A stretch of DNA of 64,000 nucleotides from Acanthaster planci (lineage: Eukaryota; Echinodermata; Asteroidea; Valvatida; Acanthasteridae): positions 1,283,837 to 1,347,836 of the forward strand of contig NW_019091387.1 in NCBI RefSeq assembly GCF_001949145.1, read 5' to 3'. The translations under genes and the position numbers were made by a program. Below the pieces are notes generated by a model that saw only the letters and a list, made by a program, of their open reading frames with translations, did not search any database and was not told where the DNA came from. Below, one piece after another: positions 43,901 through 54,855 of this stretch (positions are counted from its first letter, which is position 1; every line of letters begins with the position of its first letter).

Positions 43901-46900
43901 CAACCAAGTTGAAATGCAGCATTAGTAACGACCAGTCAATTCATCAAGTCTAAGCCATATGGCGTATGTATACCAGAACATGTAACAAAATCATCAATGC
44001 CAAAATGCAACCTATATCAAAAAGCAAGTGAAACAACAGGACCGTCTCTTTATTGTCCAACTATGGAAAACCTATTTGTACGGAGATCCAATGCACCCAC
44101 CGTGGAAGTTTTTTCAATGAATTCTTCACTTTGCTGAGGAGAAAACTTGGCCAAAAGAAAGGACTTCTCAATCTAATGGTGAAAGTGGCATTATTCAAAG
44201 TCTGAAAAGATGCATCTATTGATCAGAAAGGACACCTAGTGTACCGTTTTCATGCCAAGGATGGCCATCTGTACAAGCGTAACGGTACTGTGATCTGTTC
44301 AACGAAAGGTTGTTTCTAAAAGGTAGAGTACATGTATACACACAAAATCATATCAGTTTTATCCCGAAGGCCACACTTCAATTTTTTTTTGCCCTTTTTT
44401 AGATCACAGGTTCTTTTAAGGAAGGAATATCCGAGGACACAATGAAGGTAAAGTAAAATTCACTGCATCATGTAGGTCAGCAATGGTTGCCAAATGGGTT
44501 GGTAAACAAGAAAACTGACTGCAAGCAAAAGAAACTTTAGAGAATCTAGGACTTTTTTCGCTTTACGTCAGAATAGGCAAATTTCATCATTTTACTTTTT
44601 TCTGACTCTGCCACTGCAACAAAGTTAGGTGGGGAATATTAACCAAATATGAAATTCCACTTTCCATTTGTGAAAAAAAAAACTTCTGCGGACCCACAGA
44701 TCAGAAAGCACTGCTAAAAATGTGCAATAAAACCATTTATTTAATTTACCAACTTTTGTGCCATCTTTAATTTCTGAAGATAAATGCCACATAAATACAT
44801 GCACAGTATATACATGTACATGTATGTACTGCATAGGAACTATGGTGGTCTTTCAACCACTTAACAATGAATCACTGTGCACAGCCATTATTCACGTTTC
44901 ACAACAGAAGTCCCACAAATGAATTATAGGCTACATGAAAACGGAAATTAATCCATGTCTAGCCTTGTCCGTGCAATTCTGCCAACCAAAATTCAATTAC
45001 AGTACATGTACAACCTTGGACATGCAGTCATCCTGCTGGTACTTGTACAGTATATTACTGAATTCTATTAGCAAGATTTATGAGAAACAAATTTTAGGTC
45101 AAATAAAGATGCTGTTGCTAGCCTTGTCCATGGGTCTCTACCAACTGATAGCCTTGCCCTACAATAAACTCATAATATATCTACCATACATGTACATGTA
45201 CAACTGAATCCCATTTGTAGGGCTGTGCCATGCCAACAGCCTGCAATAAACCACTGGCATGTACATACATGTACAAGTACATCTACATGTACATACATGT
45301 ATGTACATGTAACAATGCAACATGAGGCAATTTATGATAAAAATTGAAGGAAGCAGCTCTGATAAAGAAAAAAGACCCAAGACTATTTACATGTGTAAGC
45401 CGTGTGTGACAAACCACTGATAAGATGGATTGTCCACCCTGAGGGTGAAATTTCAAAAGGTGACTTCAACGTGTACTTGTACTTCTTTAAAAACCTTTAT
45501 GCGACATGTGACTGTACTTTAAATGACTTGAAAAAGTAGAGTGTACATATAATGTACCCCCTCCCTTTATCCAAATATACTAAACTAAGTTCAGATAGCA
45601 TCCTTTCCTGTTGTACTGTTCATAGATTTGGTTTCAAAGGTTCACCAATATAACCTGCTTTTGAAGCACCTTGTTTATTCTTAAAGTGAACAATTAAGTT
45701 GTGTTTTGGGAGAGTCCCGAATATCTGGACAAAAACTCACTCGGTCACAGTCACAGCTTTCTGATTTATAAATGAAAGGCTCATCATTCAGTGCCAGACA
45801 AAAAAATCAAAGAATAGTTATGCTGCATTCATGGATCCAAGAACACCACACAAAAGGTCACCAAAAAAGGTACTTCCTCCAATCATGACACATACTGTAC
45901 AGGTGCATAGTTACTGATGTACATGTGCTATGATGTCTACATGTACAGTACTTTGATTTGGGTGACTGCCGGAGGAGAAGAATTTCGAGGCAAGTGAAGA
46001 TTTTACCTGTACGTAGTGTATAGGACATGTGCATATGTACGCTAAGTACCACACCATGCATGTCTCAAAGCTTTCCCAGGTGGAAGTGCAGATGACTCAA
46101 TAAAAATAAAATCAAGCTTTGACTATTAATATCCAGGTAATCTCTTGTAAGACCCTTGGTACCGGAATCTGTAAATGCTTTCAGGCTTTAGACAAAGGAG
46201 AAAAAATAGATTCACAGTGAAACAAACTCTTAAAAAAAGACAAAAGTTGTTCTCTTTAGAACCACGGGAGATTTAAACATCCATGATTCCAAAAGCGTCA
46301 AACCTTTTTTTTGGGGGGGGGGACCGCATAGCCATTTCCCAAACAGTTGGGTACCCCTCCCCGTAAGTTAGACTTACAGGTACAATATTTTGCCACTACA
46401 CCATTTTCCTTCAACAAGCTTGAAATGAAATAAATTCAGGAATTATTTTACAATAAAAAATTTTGATGGATACATGCATGAGTTACACTCCACCAGTATA
46501 CAGATGATCAGGAGTTACATCATTATCATCTACATGTATGTATGCTCACCAAGTCCTTCATTCCTAAAATATTCCATGTCCTTCATTCCTAAAATATTCC
46601 AAAACTATCTCAGCTCCCTGGGGAGTGCACAGGTGGATGCTACCATTTCAAGCACAAATAGCTTATCAAATACAACCAACCATCTCTCAGAGAGAGAAGT
46701 GAGCAGGGCCAAATTTCACAGCGCTGCTTAACAGTTAGAAGAAAAGTCGTGATAGCTTTAGCAGAAATATTTGCTAGACTTAAGCACTGTTTCATAGCAA
46801 TACTTGGCATGGTTGTGCTAACGGTTGCATGCGCATAGAGATTTCTATTGTCATGGGAAAGCAAATCTTTCCTCCACGGTTAGCATGCCTTTGGCTGTGC

Positions 46901-49900
46901 TTACTGCTTACGCAGACCTGCCAACATGCCGGACTCCTTGCTGAGGTAAGGCATTACCACACAAAAGATAAAAATTTAAATGAACTGAGGGCTGATTTAA
47001 ATACCTTTTAATCTATTGTGTGGTAATGCCTGACCTCTAGAAGGAGTAATACGTGCAGCCTCTGTAAGTGTGAAATCGTTTGCTAAGCAGTGACATGAAA
47101 TTGGGCCCAGGTGTGAAGTGGCTTGCCGAGTATCAGGCTGCTGGATTCGAACCCCCGAACCCAAGTTACCAGTGCAACTCAACTTTTTGATCAACTTCAA
47201 CTTGTTTTCAGCAAGGGAATTCATGGCATTCACAAGGAAGGCTTCGGTGATAAACCCCTCACCAAAGGTGCTGAGTGCCTATCAATTCCACTTTGATACT
47301 GGTTGTCTGAGTACATTAACACATATACATACATGTACATAGCGACAAGTGTGCATACAGTACATACAGTACATGTACATGGATGGGAAAATGCACTCAG
47401 TGCTCATTTTGAACAACAATTTAATGTTAAATTAGGATTTGGCAAAAGGGAAGAGTAACCTTGAATAGGTCAAGAAAAGCTCTTGGTGGGAATTTAACCA
47501 CAAAAGGAACATGTCTCAAAAAATTTTAATGCTACATGTATCAAAAATTTATACATTACTATTCACTTATCACTGAATGACACTCTATAGCCAAACCACT
47601 TAGAATTTCATCTCTTAATTAAAATGAAATCTTGAGAAGTCTCACAAACCTACAATGCTACCAATCAGTACAATCCTAACAACTTACCCCAACAAGTTCC
47701 CCATCAATGAAGACTATGGGCAGCGTTGCCTGCTGGCTTTCCCCCTCCAAGCGATCCTTCAGTTCCTGCTGGTGCTGTGAGTTCATGAAGAGATCCCGCT
47801 CCTCATACCTGACCCTGTGGTTCTGGAACAGCTTACGCACAAACTGGCAGTCTTCAAAGGTCTGTCGGACGATGCGCATGCTGGTGGTATAGATGATGAT
47901 CTTGTCCCTTTCATCATCGTTGTTGACTGCCTTCTGTGTGATGAACATACAAGAAACTCCTGTGGTGAACAGGGATGGCAAAAATCTGTGTAGGGCCCAA
48001 TCAACTGCGATTCCTACGCATTTTTTGCTCAGAATCTTTCCGGATCATCCAGAATCCTCCACTGTGCAGGAAAATAATGGCAAATTCTTTGTACTTAAAC
48101 TTTTAAGGACTATCATGTCCCATGTACATGTAAAGCACAAGGGGGAGTTAGCCCATTGATGAAGAAATCCACAAAACATCTGGTGGATGTGTTACACAAA
48201 TGGTAATAAATTGATGTGGTTGTTCAGGGCTTGAAAAAGCCAAAGAGACATCATGTTTATCCAAATTAACTGTTGCTCTTTTAACCAGTGTGCAAAAAGT
48301 GACAAACCCTGAATGATTAAAGCTCTTAACTCCCAAATTAGGGGGTACAAAATTCTGATATTCAGGAAAAGAAATCCTGAAAAATCACACAATTGAAAGT
48401 AATGGGCACTGGGCTTGATTTTCCACAATGCTAGAAAACCTCCAGGATGCACTTGGAAGGAGCTACATGTACGTGTATGAAGGTCAGGTTTACTACTGTT
48501 GCAGACTGTTCACAATTCGTGGGGACGCACTTCCGAGAACCTATAGCTGCCTATTACCGTATATTCACATGTGCCCAAAAAAAAGGCAATTTTGTAGAGC
48601 TGCTCTAGCCAGATGCTACAGTACCCGCATACATGTACATGTACTCTCACCTTGCAAATTTCAAATGCAAATTGCTTGTGAAACATTTCTAGTCAACTTT
48701 ACTACAGGTACAAGCCACCAGCAATATTTAAAGTTAAATGTGACGCCAAATTTAGATAAGCTGTGAGGGTTTAACACAAAGTCTGTTTTTAGTCTGTAAA
48801 AATGCTGTACAGCACGTTATGTAAGATCTACGTGCACATATACCAGTAAAATGCACCTTAACTGCTTAAGACAAAATTGAACACTTTTTAGAAGGCTGTA
48901 GCCAGTCTTAAAATAAAGCAACCCGGTACGGTATATCTTTTGGAAGTACATACATGTACATGCATGTACATTCTGATTTGGTGGCCACAGAAATGGGATA
49001 TGTACCGGTAATAGACCGATTGCGCCTGCCTAATCATGTGACCTATAGTGGGTACCACTCCCATAGTAAAGTGTGTTTTGAGTGTTGTTTACAAACAATA
49101 AGCCAATTTATGGTATGTACATGGAATACCCAGCCCATCAGTGGTCACAGTACAGTACCTACCGTTGGCTTTATTTTTGGATAAATGATACTTTTGAAAC
49201 ACTTTGCTGTTTGGTGGACATTGAGTTTTATACCCACTCTACGGCCGGTCATGTGAATTGGCAGGTGCAATCGGTCTATGCAGGTATATGTATCACGTGC
49301 AATGTGTAAAGTACATGTAGCTGTCACCTTTAAAATTCCAACCCTTCTTGCACATGTATGTACACATATTCTGGAGTGCATTAAGTAGTACAATACATGT
49401 CTTTATCATTGATAGTTCACTTACATACATGTACATGTACATGTACAGTTACATATGTATATATACCGGTACAATATGATGTAATGCTTTGTTAGTACAC
49501 TGTACATGTACATCTGCTGGCCGCGCCGAAGGACACATGTACATGTACTGTACATGTACATATTAACATGTACATGTACGCATGTTTCCAGCATTTACTG
49601 GAATAAAAATGAATAAATGAATATGAATAACAACAAGAGGATCAGCCCATACAATAAGTACCGGTACATGTATAAATATAACTTAACAAAAGATGATTTT
49701 TCCTCCCAAATCAAGAATGTGTCAATGACAGTTATTAAGACTGTTCCTGAATATCAAATTTAATTAATGAGTACTCAAGGAAACTTGCATGTTCAAGAGT
49801 CCATGATGTGCATTTCACTTGGGAACATGTGATTTTTTTGTTTGAAGGAGAGGGGTTCCATTGTGAACCCAAACTTTGCTCAGTGAAAAAGAGGCCAATT

Positions 49901-52900
49901 AAAAAACTTTGCTCACTGGCCTACTGTCATGAACTAAAAGAACAGTGCATCACCAAAGAGAATAAACTTTACTCTACCAAAATATTCAAAATCTGGATAT
50001 TTTAATGCAGAATTCAATTGTGACACTAAGGTTTTTGTCTTGGATGACATCACACTTTCGCTCATACTAAAATTTGTGTCGGCATAAAATAAAAAAGGGT
50101 ACCAACATGCTCTTAAAATGACAGTACAATGGAACATTGGGTTCAGTGGCACACAAGGGAGAATTTTACAATATCAGTGTTGGCAGGTGTCTTTGGAATA
50201 AAGCTGAGAATATACATGATATGAATGTATAACTGATTTGGAAACTTAACAGTCAAGTCTTAATACTGATTTACATATAAGAAACCTTAATGGACCTTAA
50301 TGTTACACTTTTGAACTTTGGCATTTCTTTGATTTGGGGGGATAAGAACATGAATATGTACAACTGCCAATCAGGAATTCTATGCCAAGTGATCCCTCCA
50401 TGTGTAAATCATCTCTTACTACTACTGCGTCAAGACGTCACAACACGTAACAGAAATGTTGTGAGTAGGGCCCACATGGGGCACCCATGTGCAAAGTAAA
50501 GAATTCAGTGTCAATTCATACTTCACACTTGATACCAAAAAAGTAAAGAAACTCCACCCACTATGTGGTTGGCTTTTATAATTGAACAATGAAACCTTTA
50601 TCTTCAATTCGGTTGCATGGCAAGACCAACTACCTTCATACTGGTACTTTTGAACAATTTGTGAAGCATGATTCCCCGATAGTTTTTAAACAAACCAACT
50701 TTGTGGTTGCTAGCATTTACATTCTGCAGTGCACATTCAAAAACGTGAGAGTATGTTTGCTTCACATATAGTACATGTACAAGCTTGCCACTCCTGGCCA
50801 AATGAAAGGGCCCACCAACTGACCAAATTAAAAAATAAATCTTCCTATGTTTGTCTGGATTCCAATTTCCAGCACCTCCCTCCTCCAACCAATTATCAAC
50901 CATCAACATCATAAAGATAAACAACTTGCCAGTTTAACTAGTTGGGTTTCTTTCTGGGGAAATCCAACTGTGACAAAATCAACAAGATTTATAACCACTT
51001 ATCTGACTCGCTGTGTTCATAGCAAGATAGTAATCACTGACTCTTCGCTTTATGGTCCATTATTCCCAATATTAGGACTAGCCACACCCTTTATTTCGAT
51101 AGGGAAGCGGTCACACAAGGCATTCCGAAACAAGGGTTGGTCACACCATAAAGAGACAAAAAAAGTTAGAATCTATTGTTTGTATCAAAATGTATCCTTT
51201 TAGTAATAAAATGATATCGGTAGGTGTGGCTGGACATGTACAATGTATGCTAATCATTACTAAATGAACTCAAATCTACATGTACACGTACACCTACAAT
51301 CCTACAGTCATTCTGTCTTGCCTGTTAGTTGCATTCAAGTCCTCAAAAACACAGTGTACTAAACCTTTACAGCTTGCTCAGGGAAGTCTATGGCCAAAAA
51401 ACTGTTGCTTAGAGATTAGTGACAGACAGGTAGCTATAATCTATGTAACAGAAATTCTAAAGATAATAAAATGACACAGTGCTAAGAATACAAGTACATA
51501 TATACAAGTATACAAGTATACTCGGTTCCCATATTACCACGGTAACTCTATTATCGTGATATCAGAAATTTTGAATTTTGAGTAGCCAGTGAGTTCCCAA
51601 ATCAGCAATATTCTCCCAGTTAATCAATAAATTATGGCCTCAAGATTAGTTTTGTTAAAACAGACTGATAAATTCTGCAAATTTTGATATTTAATAAAAG
51701 ATGTACTGGGTAATTTTTCCAAAATTTGTAAACTTTTCTTCACCATGTCTGTCATTACCTACCGTTTATTTCTTTAACACTTATTTCTAACACTAACCTG
51801 CCCTTGGATATTCGTTGCTGGGTTCCCATACATCCACTTTGAAACTGACCTAACCTAAATGTATATCCAACATGTGAGAATATCAATTTTCCTGCTTTTC
51901 ATTGGGATATTTCCAGGAAGTCTTTGGGGTGATATACAGGGACTATAGGCAGACACAGAGAGTGCGGTCCTTTATTGTAAAAACCACAACAAAAGGATGA
52001 CAGTCCCAGTTACCCAAGTCAACTTCAGAATGCCTGATCACAGCCATCGTGAGAGGGGGGAAGGGAGACACCTGCCCCCTCTCTGGAAAAATGAAGTAAA
52101 AAAGGAGGGAAAAAAAAGGAAAAAGGAACAAAGAATGGAAGAAAGGCAATGAAATTACCGATTCGCTTGAAGATACTAGTACTTCGGAACCAACACATGC
52201 TGCTGTTAATAGTTGAACCGTTTGCTGCGGAGTTCCCTTTTGCCTTCCTTCCCCCCCCCACAAAAAATACTAGAAATGCCCCTACATGGGCCTGAAATTT
52301 TGATCCAAGCATAATTTGTACATACCTACATACATGTAGGTAGGAGCCTCTCCGGTTCTTATCAGAACCACACAGACTCAAAAAGAGATATTGCATGGTG
52401 CTTACCGCAAGCTTTCCATCTTACATACATGTACTTAATCAGAGTGTTACCTTTCGGGAAAGTTCGGGTAAGGTCATGTACATGTAATGCCCAGTCACTT
52501 TTTACATTTCATGTTTGTAAATTTGTCTCAAAATCAAAAAGCTGTCAGCAGGCTCTGCTTTGTGAGTTCTCATTCCTGAAGTCAAATTTGCCCAGACCCT
52601 GAATATCTCCTTTGAAATCGACAACAGTGAAATTTATCTTTCTAATTAAATGAAAAAGCTTACAATGTATGTTGCTCTCCACTGGTGTATCATGCTGTGT
52701 TATGAGTCAATCCTGTACAAGTTCTCAAACTAATTTCCAAACGGTGTTACACAAAGCTATATAAATCTTAATAAACAATTTGCCAATAATTCCACGCTCA
52801 GCCAATGGTCTTTTCTTCTAACTTGCAGCTGTGGAAGATTTGTTTAAGAAAAAGGGAGTAAAGGTGGCAGTTTCATACGGGATCGGCTGATATGATGCTG

Positions 52901-54843
52901 ACAGCAGATGTCGGACAACTCAACGTTTGCCAACTTGACTTCGAACAACTCGACCGTTGAGACAACTCGACCATTCAGAAAACTGGACCGAAGCATTTCT
53001 TAATTTAGAAAAAATTAGTTCACAAATAAGAATTCCAATGAATTAAAAAGTAGATCTTGTGTAAAGACTCAACTTTTTCAGCTATACGGCAAGCAATTGA
53101 CAATACGTTCCCCCGCACCACACAGTCAACAAACCCATTACATGTACATCATGTACATTTCTGCTACATGTATCCGTATGGGGCAGCACAGACATCCGCG
53201 AGTTTCACAGAATGGAAGGTACATGTAGCAACCACATTGCACCAGTGAAAACAACTACAACAAGCGCGCACACACTGATCAAAGAAAAGATTGTGTAATC
53301 CAATCCTCTAACTTGCTGGTGCGCGCATACGTCACAATGGTCGCTGGTTTTATCGGTGTAGTACCTGCCATTTTGCACAACTCCCGAATGGCCGTACTGA
53401 GCTATAGTAAATTCAACTTCGCAACGTATATTGCGCGATCCAAAACTAGGAAAACAATGTGTTCAGTTTTCGGCCAATATTAATAAAGTTCAGGGAAACT
53501 TCAAAAGTCATTTTTATTAAACAGACATTAGATGCAAAAGTTTATAGAAATGTTGAGTATGAAAAAGTATTTGGGATCACACGTAGTGAGTGACATACAT
53601 GTTTTGCCCTGTAAATATTTGTCATTTGTCAATTTTTGTTTTTGCTTCCATGAGTTTTGACAAACTGTTCAAAAAGTCAAAGTGCGAATCGGAAATCTGG
53701 CTAAATTTCTTTCCTAGAAATTTTCCGAAAACAAGTTTTGTACAAGAAGTTTGTATTTCACCTTTTAAACAGAACGTATATGAGAATGTAGGAGGAGGTA
53801 GGTTATTATTTCAAGCAACCTGGCACTCAGAAAAATCCAGAACTACACAGCTAGGTCAACAGATCACGCAAAGATTGACTTACTGCGACCATCATTTTTA
53901 TAATAGGGTCTACATGTACCTCAGAAATTAGCTTGTCTACCTGCTACCTGAAATTCCCTCCCATTATTAAGGCATTCATGTAATATTTCACACGGTCATC
54001 CAGTGGACGACTTGGCTGAGCGGAATTGTCTCAATAGATGACTTGTTTCGATCAACAACTTGTCTCAACGGTTATGACTTGTCTCTCCTTTTTACGCACG
54101 GATGGTCAAGTTGTCTCAATGGTAGAGGTGTCTATAAACGGTCAAGTTGTACAGACCCCCTGACAGCATCATCTATGGACAAATCACATACAACCACACA
54201 CATCCTATGATTATTTTATGAAAATGTTATTATTCTCAATACTCACCTTTTTGTGATTCAGTGGCTTGTATGTAAAGTTCATAATACCTGCTTTGACCCT
54301 GTTTGTTACACCCCTCACTGTTCCCTTTGCACTTGTGATATCATCTCCACCCGCAGAGAGGCCTCTCCTCCCAACAAATCGTAAAGTTCTGTTCTCCAAT
54401 TCAGTCTCCCTGCCGTCACCGGCAGCACCATTCCGATTCCCCGACTTGGTAATTTGTTCACTGACATGAAACTGAAAACCCATCTGGCTGGTGGACTTGC
54501 TCCGGTGGTTCAGGTGTTGGGTTTTAGTTTTGGACGGTTTCGGGGCCACGGTGGGCAGACTGCTGGAGCAGGAAACGATAGTACAGTCGGTGTTCGACTG
54601 GGCAGTTACAACGGGTCGCGGGCTTAAACTGAGGTTGTTTATGGTGTCACTGATGCGCTGAAGATCGCTTTCTGAAGCACTGCCATTCATTAAATGTTGA
54701 GCGTTCATGTAAAGTGGTTCATTACTTTGTGACATGTGGTCTCCGTTGACTTTTCCGACACCACCCTGCTGATACTGGGGTGACTCATCGGGCGAACCAC
54801 CGTTGAACTGGGGGTCCACCGCGTCGTCTCTCCACTGGGCCAT
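37788..54843 (-). CDS. GRXCR1: Glutaredoxin domain-containing cysteine-rich protein 1, complete, four exons
   Basis: Exons 54843-54247, 47933-47688, 41969-41904 and 37967-37788 join in phase 0 to 362 residues (human is about 290). Residues 1-173 are poorly conserved and Ser/Asn-rich. Residues 174-179 GTVRGV, followed by NRVKAG, match the conserved segment before the glutaredoxin domain. Residues about 210-303 form the glutaredoxin-like domain: [30 protein letters not shown], the cis-proline segment [13 protein letters not shown], and the helix [12 protein letters not shown]. Residues 311-360 have four CxxC pairs, probably two zinc sites. In vertebrates GRXCR1 localises along stereocilia of hair cells and controls their actin bundles; loss causes deafness. 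Here a role in actin-rich sensory protrusions is inferred. An in-frame TGA four codons upstream (54853-54855) fixes the start. All introns are GT-AG. Confidence 0.95.
38250..38410 (+). mobile_element. tRNA-derived SINE (family S1) with A and B boxes
   Basis: CTCGGTGGTCAAGTGATAAG resembles an A box and GTTGTGGGTTCAAGTCCTGAC holds a B box, 35-40 bases apart as in pol III promoters. The tail ATGCCTTCGGACAACACT is shared with the copy at 18082-18200. It is inserted antisense to GRXCR1. Confidence 0.7.
39095..39258 (-). repeat. Dispersed repeat (family R), copy 2
   Basis: Inverted relative to 26912-27080. Read on the minus strand it starts GTGTAGACCCGTGAACAGAA, then AGGTCCTCATAAC, and ends near GGTTACCCGTAGCAAAAGGAAG. 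It lies in GRXCR1 intron 3. Confidence 0.6.
41904..41969 (-). CDS. GRXCR1: GRXCR1 exon 3, 66 bases (residues 282-303)
   Basis: Acceptor CTTGTCACCCAG precedes 41969 and donor GTAAGG follows 41904. Its 22 residues ([20 protein letters not shown] and FE) align with the segment containing LSMNESGELQDLL in human GRXCR1 as I remember it. They would form the last helix of the thioredoxin fold. Phase 0 at both ends. Confidence 0.9.
45185..45312. repeat. Simple repeat rich in TACATGTA
   Basis: Clusters of the self-complementary octamer TACATGTA and variants (ACATGTACATGT, TACATACATGTA). Imperfect, interrupted by a unique stretch at 45202-45255. The same motif recurs at 43380-43420, 44810-44830, 47330-47380 and 49425-49580. 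Confidence 0.8.
46554..46603. repeat. Tandem duplication of 25 bases
   Basis: TCCTTCATTCCTAAAATATT plus CCATG occurs twice in a row, nearly identical. A recent slippage event. Confidence 0.9.
46700..47170. mobile_element. Composite SINE/foldback structure
   Basis: The left part contains GGGCCAAATTTCACAGCGCTGCTTAAC on the + strand. The right part contains GGGCCCAATTTCATGTCACTGCTTAGC on the - strand, followed 5' by a tRNA-like B box (GGTTCGAATCC, minus, about 47140-47150). The GGGCCCAATTTCAT...CTGCTTA core is one I associate with SINEs of marine deuterostomes. The two face each other around a hairpin at 46933-47047, so this is an inverted pair with one arm shortened. Confidence 0.6.
46933..47047. 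mobile_element. Short foldback element with 35-base inverted arms
   Basis: ACTCCTTGCTGAGGTAAGG and CATTACCACACAAAAGAT on the left match the reverse complement of the right end (ATCTATTGTGTGGTAATGCC then TGACCTCTAGAAGGAGT), with few mismatches. The centre is about 40 AT-rich bases. It may be the closing part of the larger inverted pair rather than an independent element. Confidence 0.65.
47688..47933 (-). CDS. GRXCR1: GRXCR1 exon 2, core of the glutaredoxin-like domain (residues 200-281)
   Basis: Acceptor CATCACACAG precedes 47933 and donor GTAAGT follows 47688; 246 bases, phase 0 at both ends. It encodes strand 1 and the active-site helix region ([15 protein letters not shown]), [12 protein letters not shown], and the cis-Pro motif LPIVFIDG. 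No CPYC or CGFS motif is present; the nearby cysteine is at residue 228. Confidence 0.95.
49425..49580. repeat. Dense TACATGTA simple repeat
   Basis: ACATACATGTACATGTACAT runs at 49425-49450 and again at 49500-49580, interrupted by short unique sequence. Each unit is self-complementary, so the single strand can fold on itself. Confidence 0.85.
52894..54170. mobile_element. DNA transposon of 1.28 kb with inverted ends and subterminal repeats
   Basis: The left end GATGCTGACAGCAGATGTC and the reverse complement of the right end GATGCTGTCAGGGGGTCTG are inverted copies, both continuing into (T/G)ACAACT. Inside each end lie several copies of a 17-20 base motif related to ACAACTCGACCGTTGAG (left 52913-52990, right, reversed, 54000-54150). 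No transposase frame is visible in the 1 kb between, so it is non-autonomous. Superfamily not determined. Confidence 0.75.
54247..54843 (-). CDS. GRXCR1: GRXCR1 exon 1 (residues 1-199)
   Basis: Start ATG at 54843 with G at +4; in-frame TGA at 54853-54855 excludes a longer form. Donor GTGAGT follows base 54247. The N-terminal 170 residues are low-complexity and poorly conserved in the family. The last 26 carry [13 protein letters not shown], the family hallmark. The exon is clearly GC-richer than the surrounding introns. Confidence 0.93.
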
Positions 54844-54855
54844 GGGTCCGGCTCA

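Larger units (their letters stand above)
41970..47687 (-). other. GRXCR1: GRXCR1 intron 2
   Basis: 5.7 kb with TACATGTA-rich patches (45185-45310), a short tandem duplication (46554-46603) and a composite SINE/foldback structure (46700-47170). No exon-like frame apart from these. Confidence 0.6.
47934..54246 (-). other. GRXCR1: GRXCR1 intron 1
   Basis: 6.3 kb. It contains the TACATGTA-rich stretch 49425-49680, a C/G-tract region at 52040-52265 (GAGGGGGGAAGGGAG ... CTTCCCCCCCCCC) that may be a decayed MITE, and the transposon 52894-54170 close to exon 1. No extra exon needed or seen. Confidence 0.6.

Noticed and set aside
53590-53931. 113-codon frame inside the intron 1 transposon
   Set aside because: No transposase motif or catalytic residues seen; composition like non-coding AT-rich DNA.
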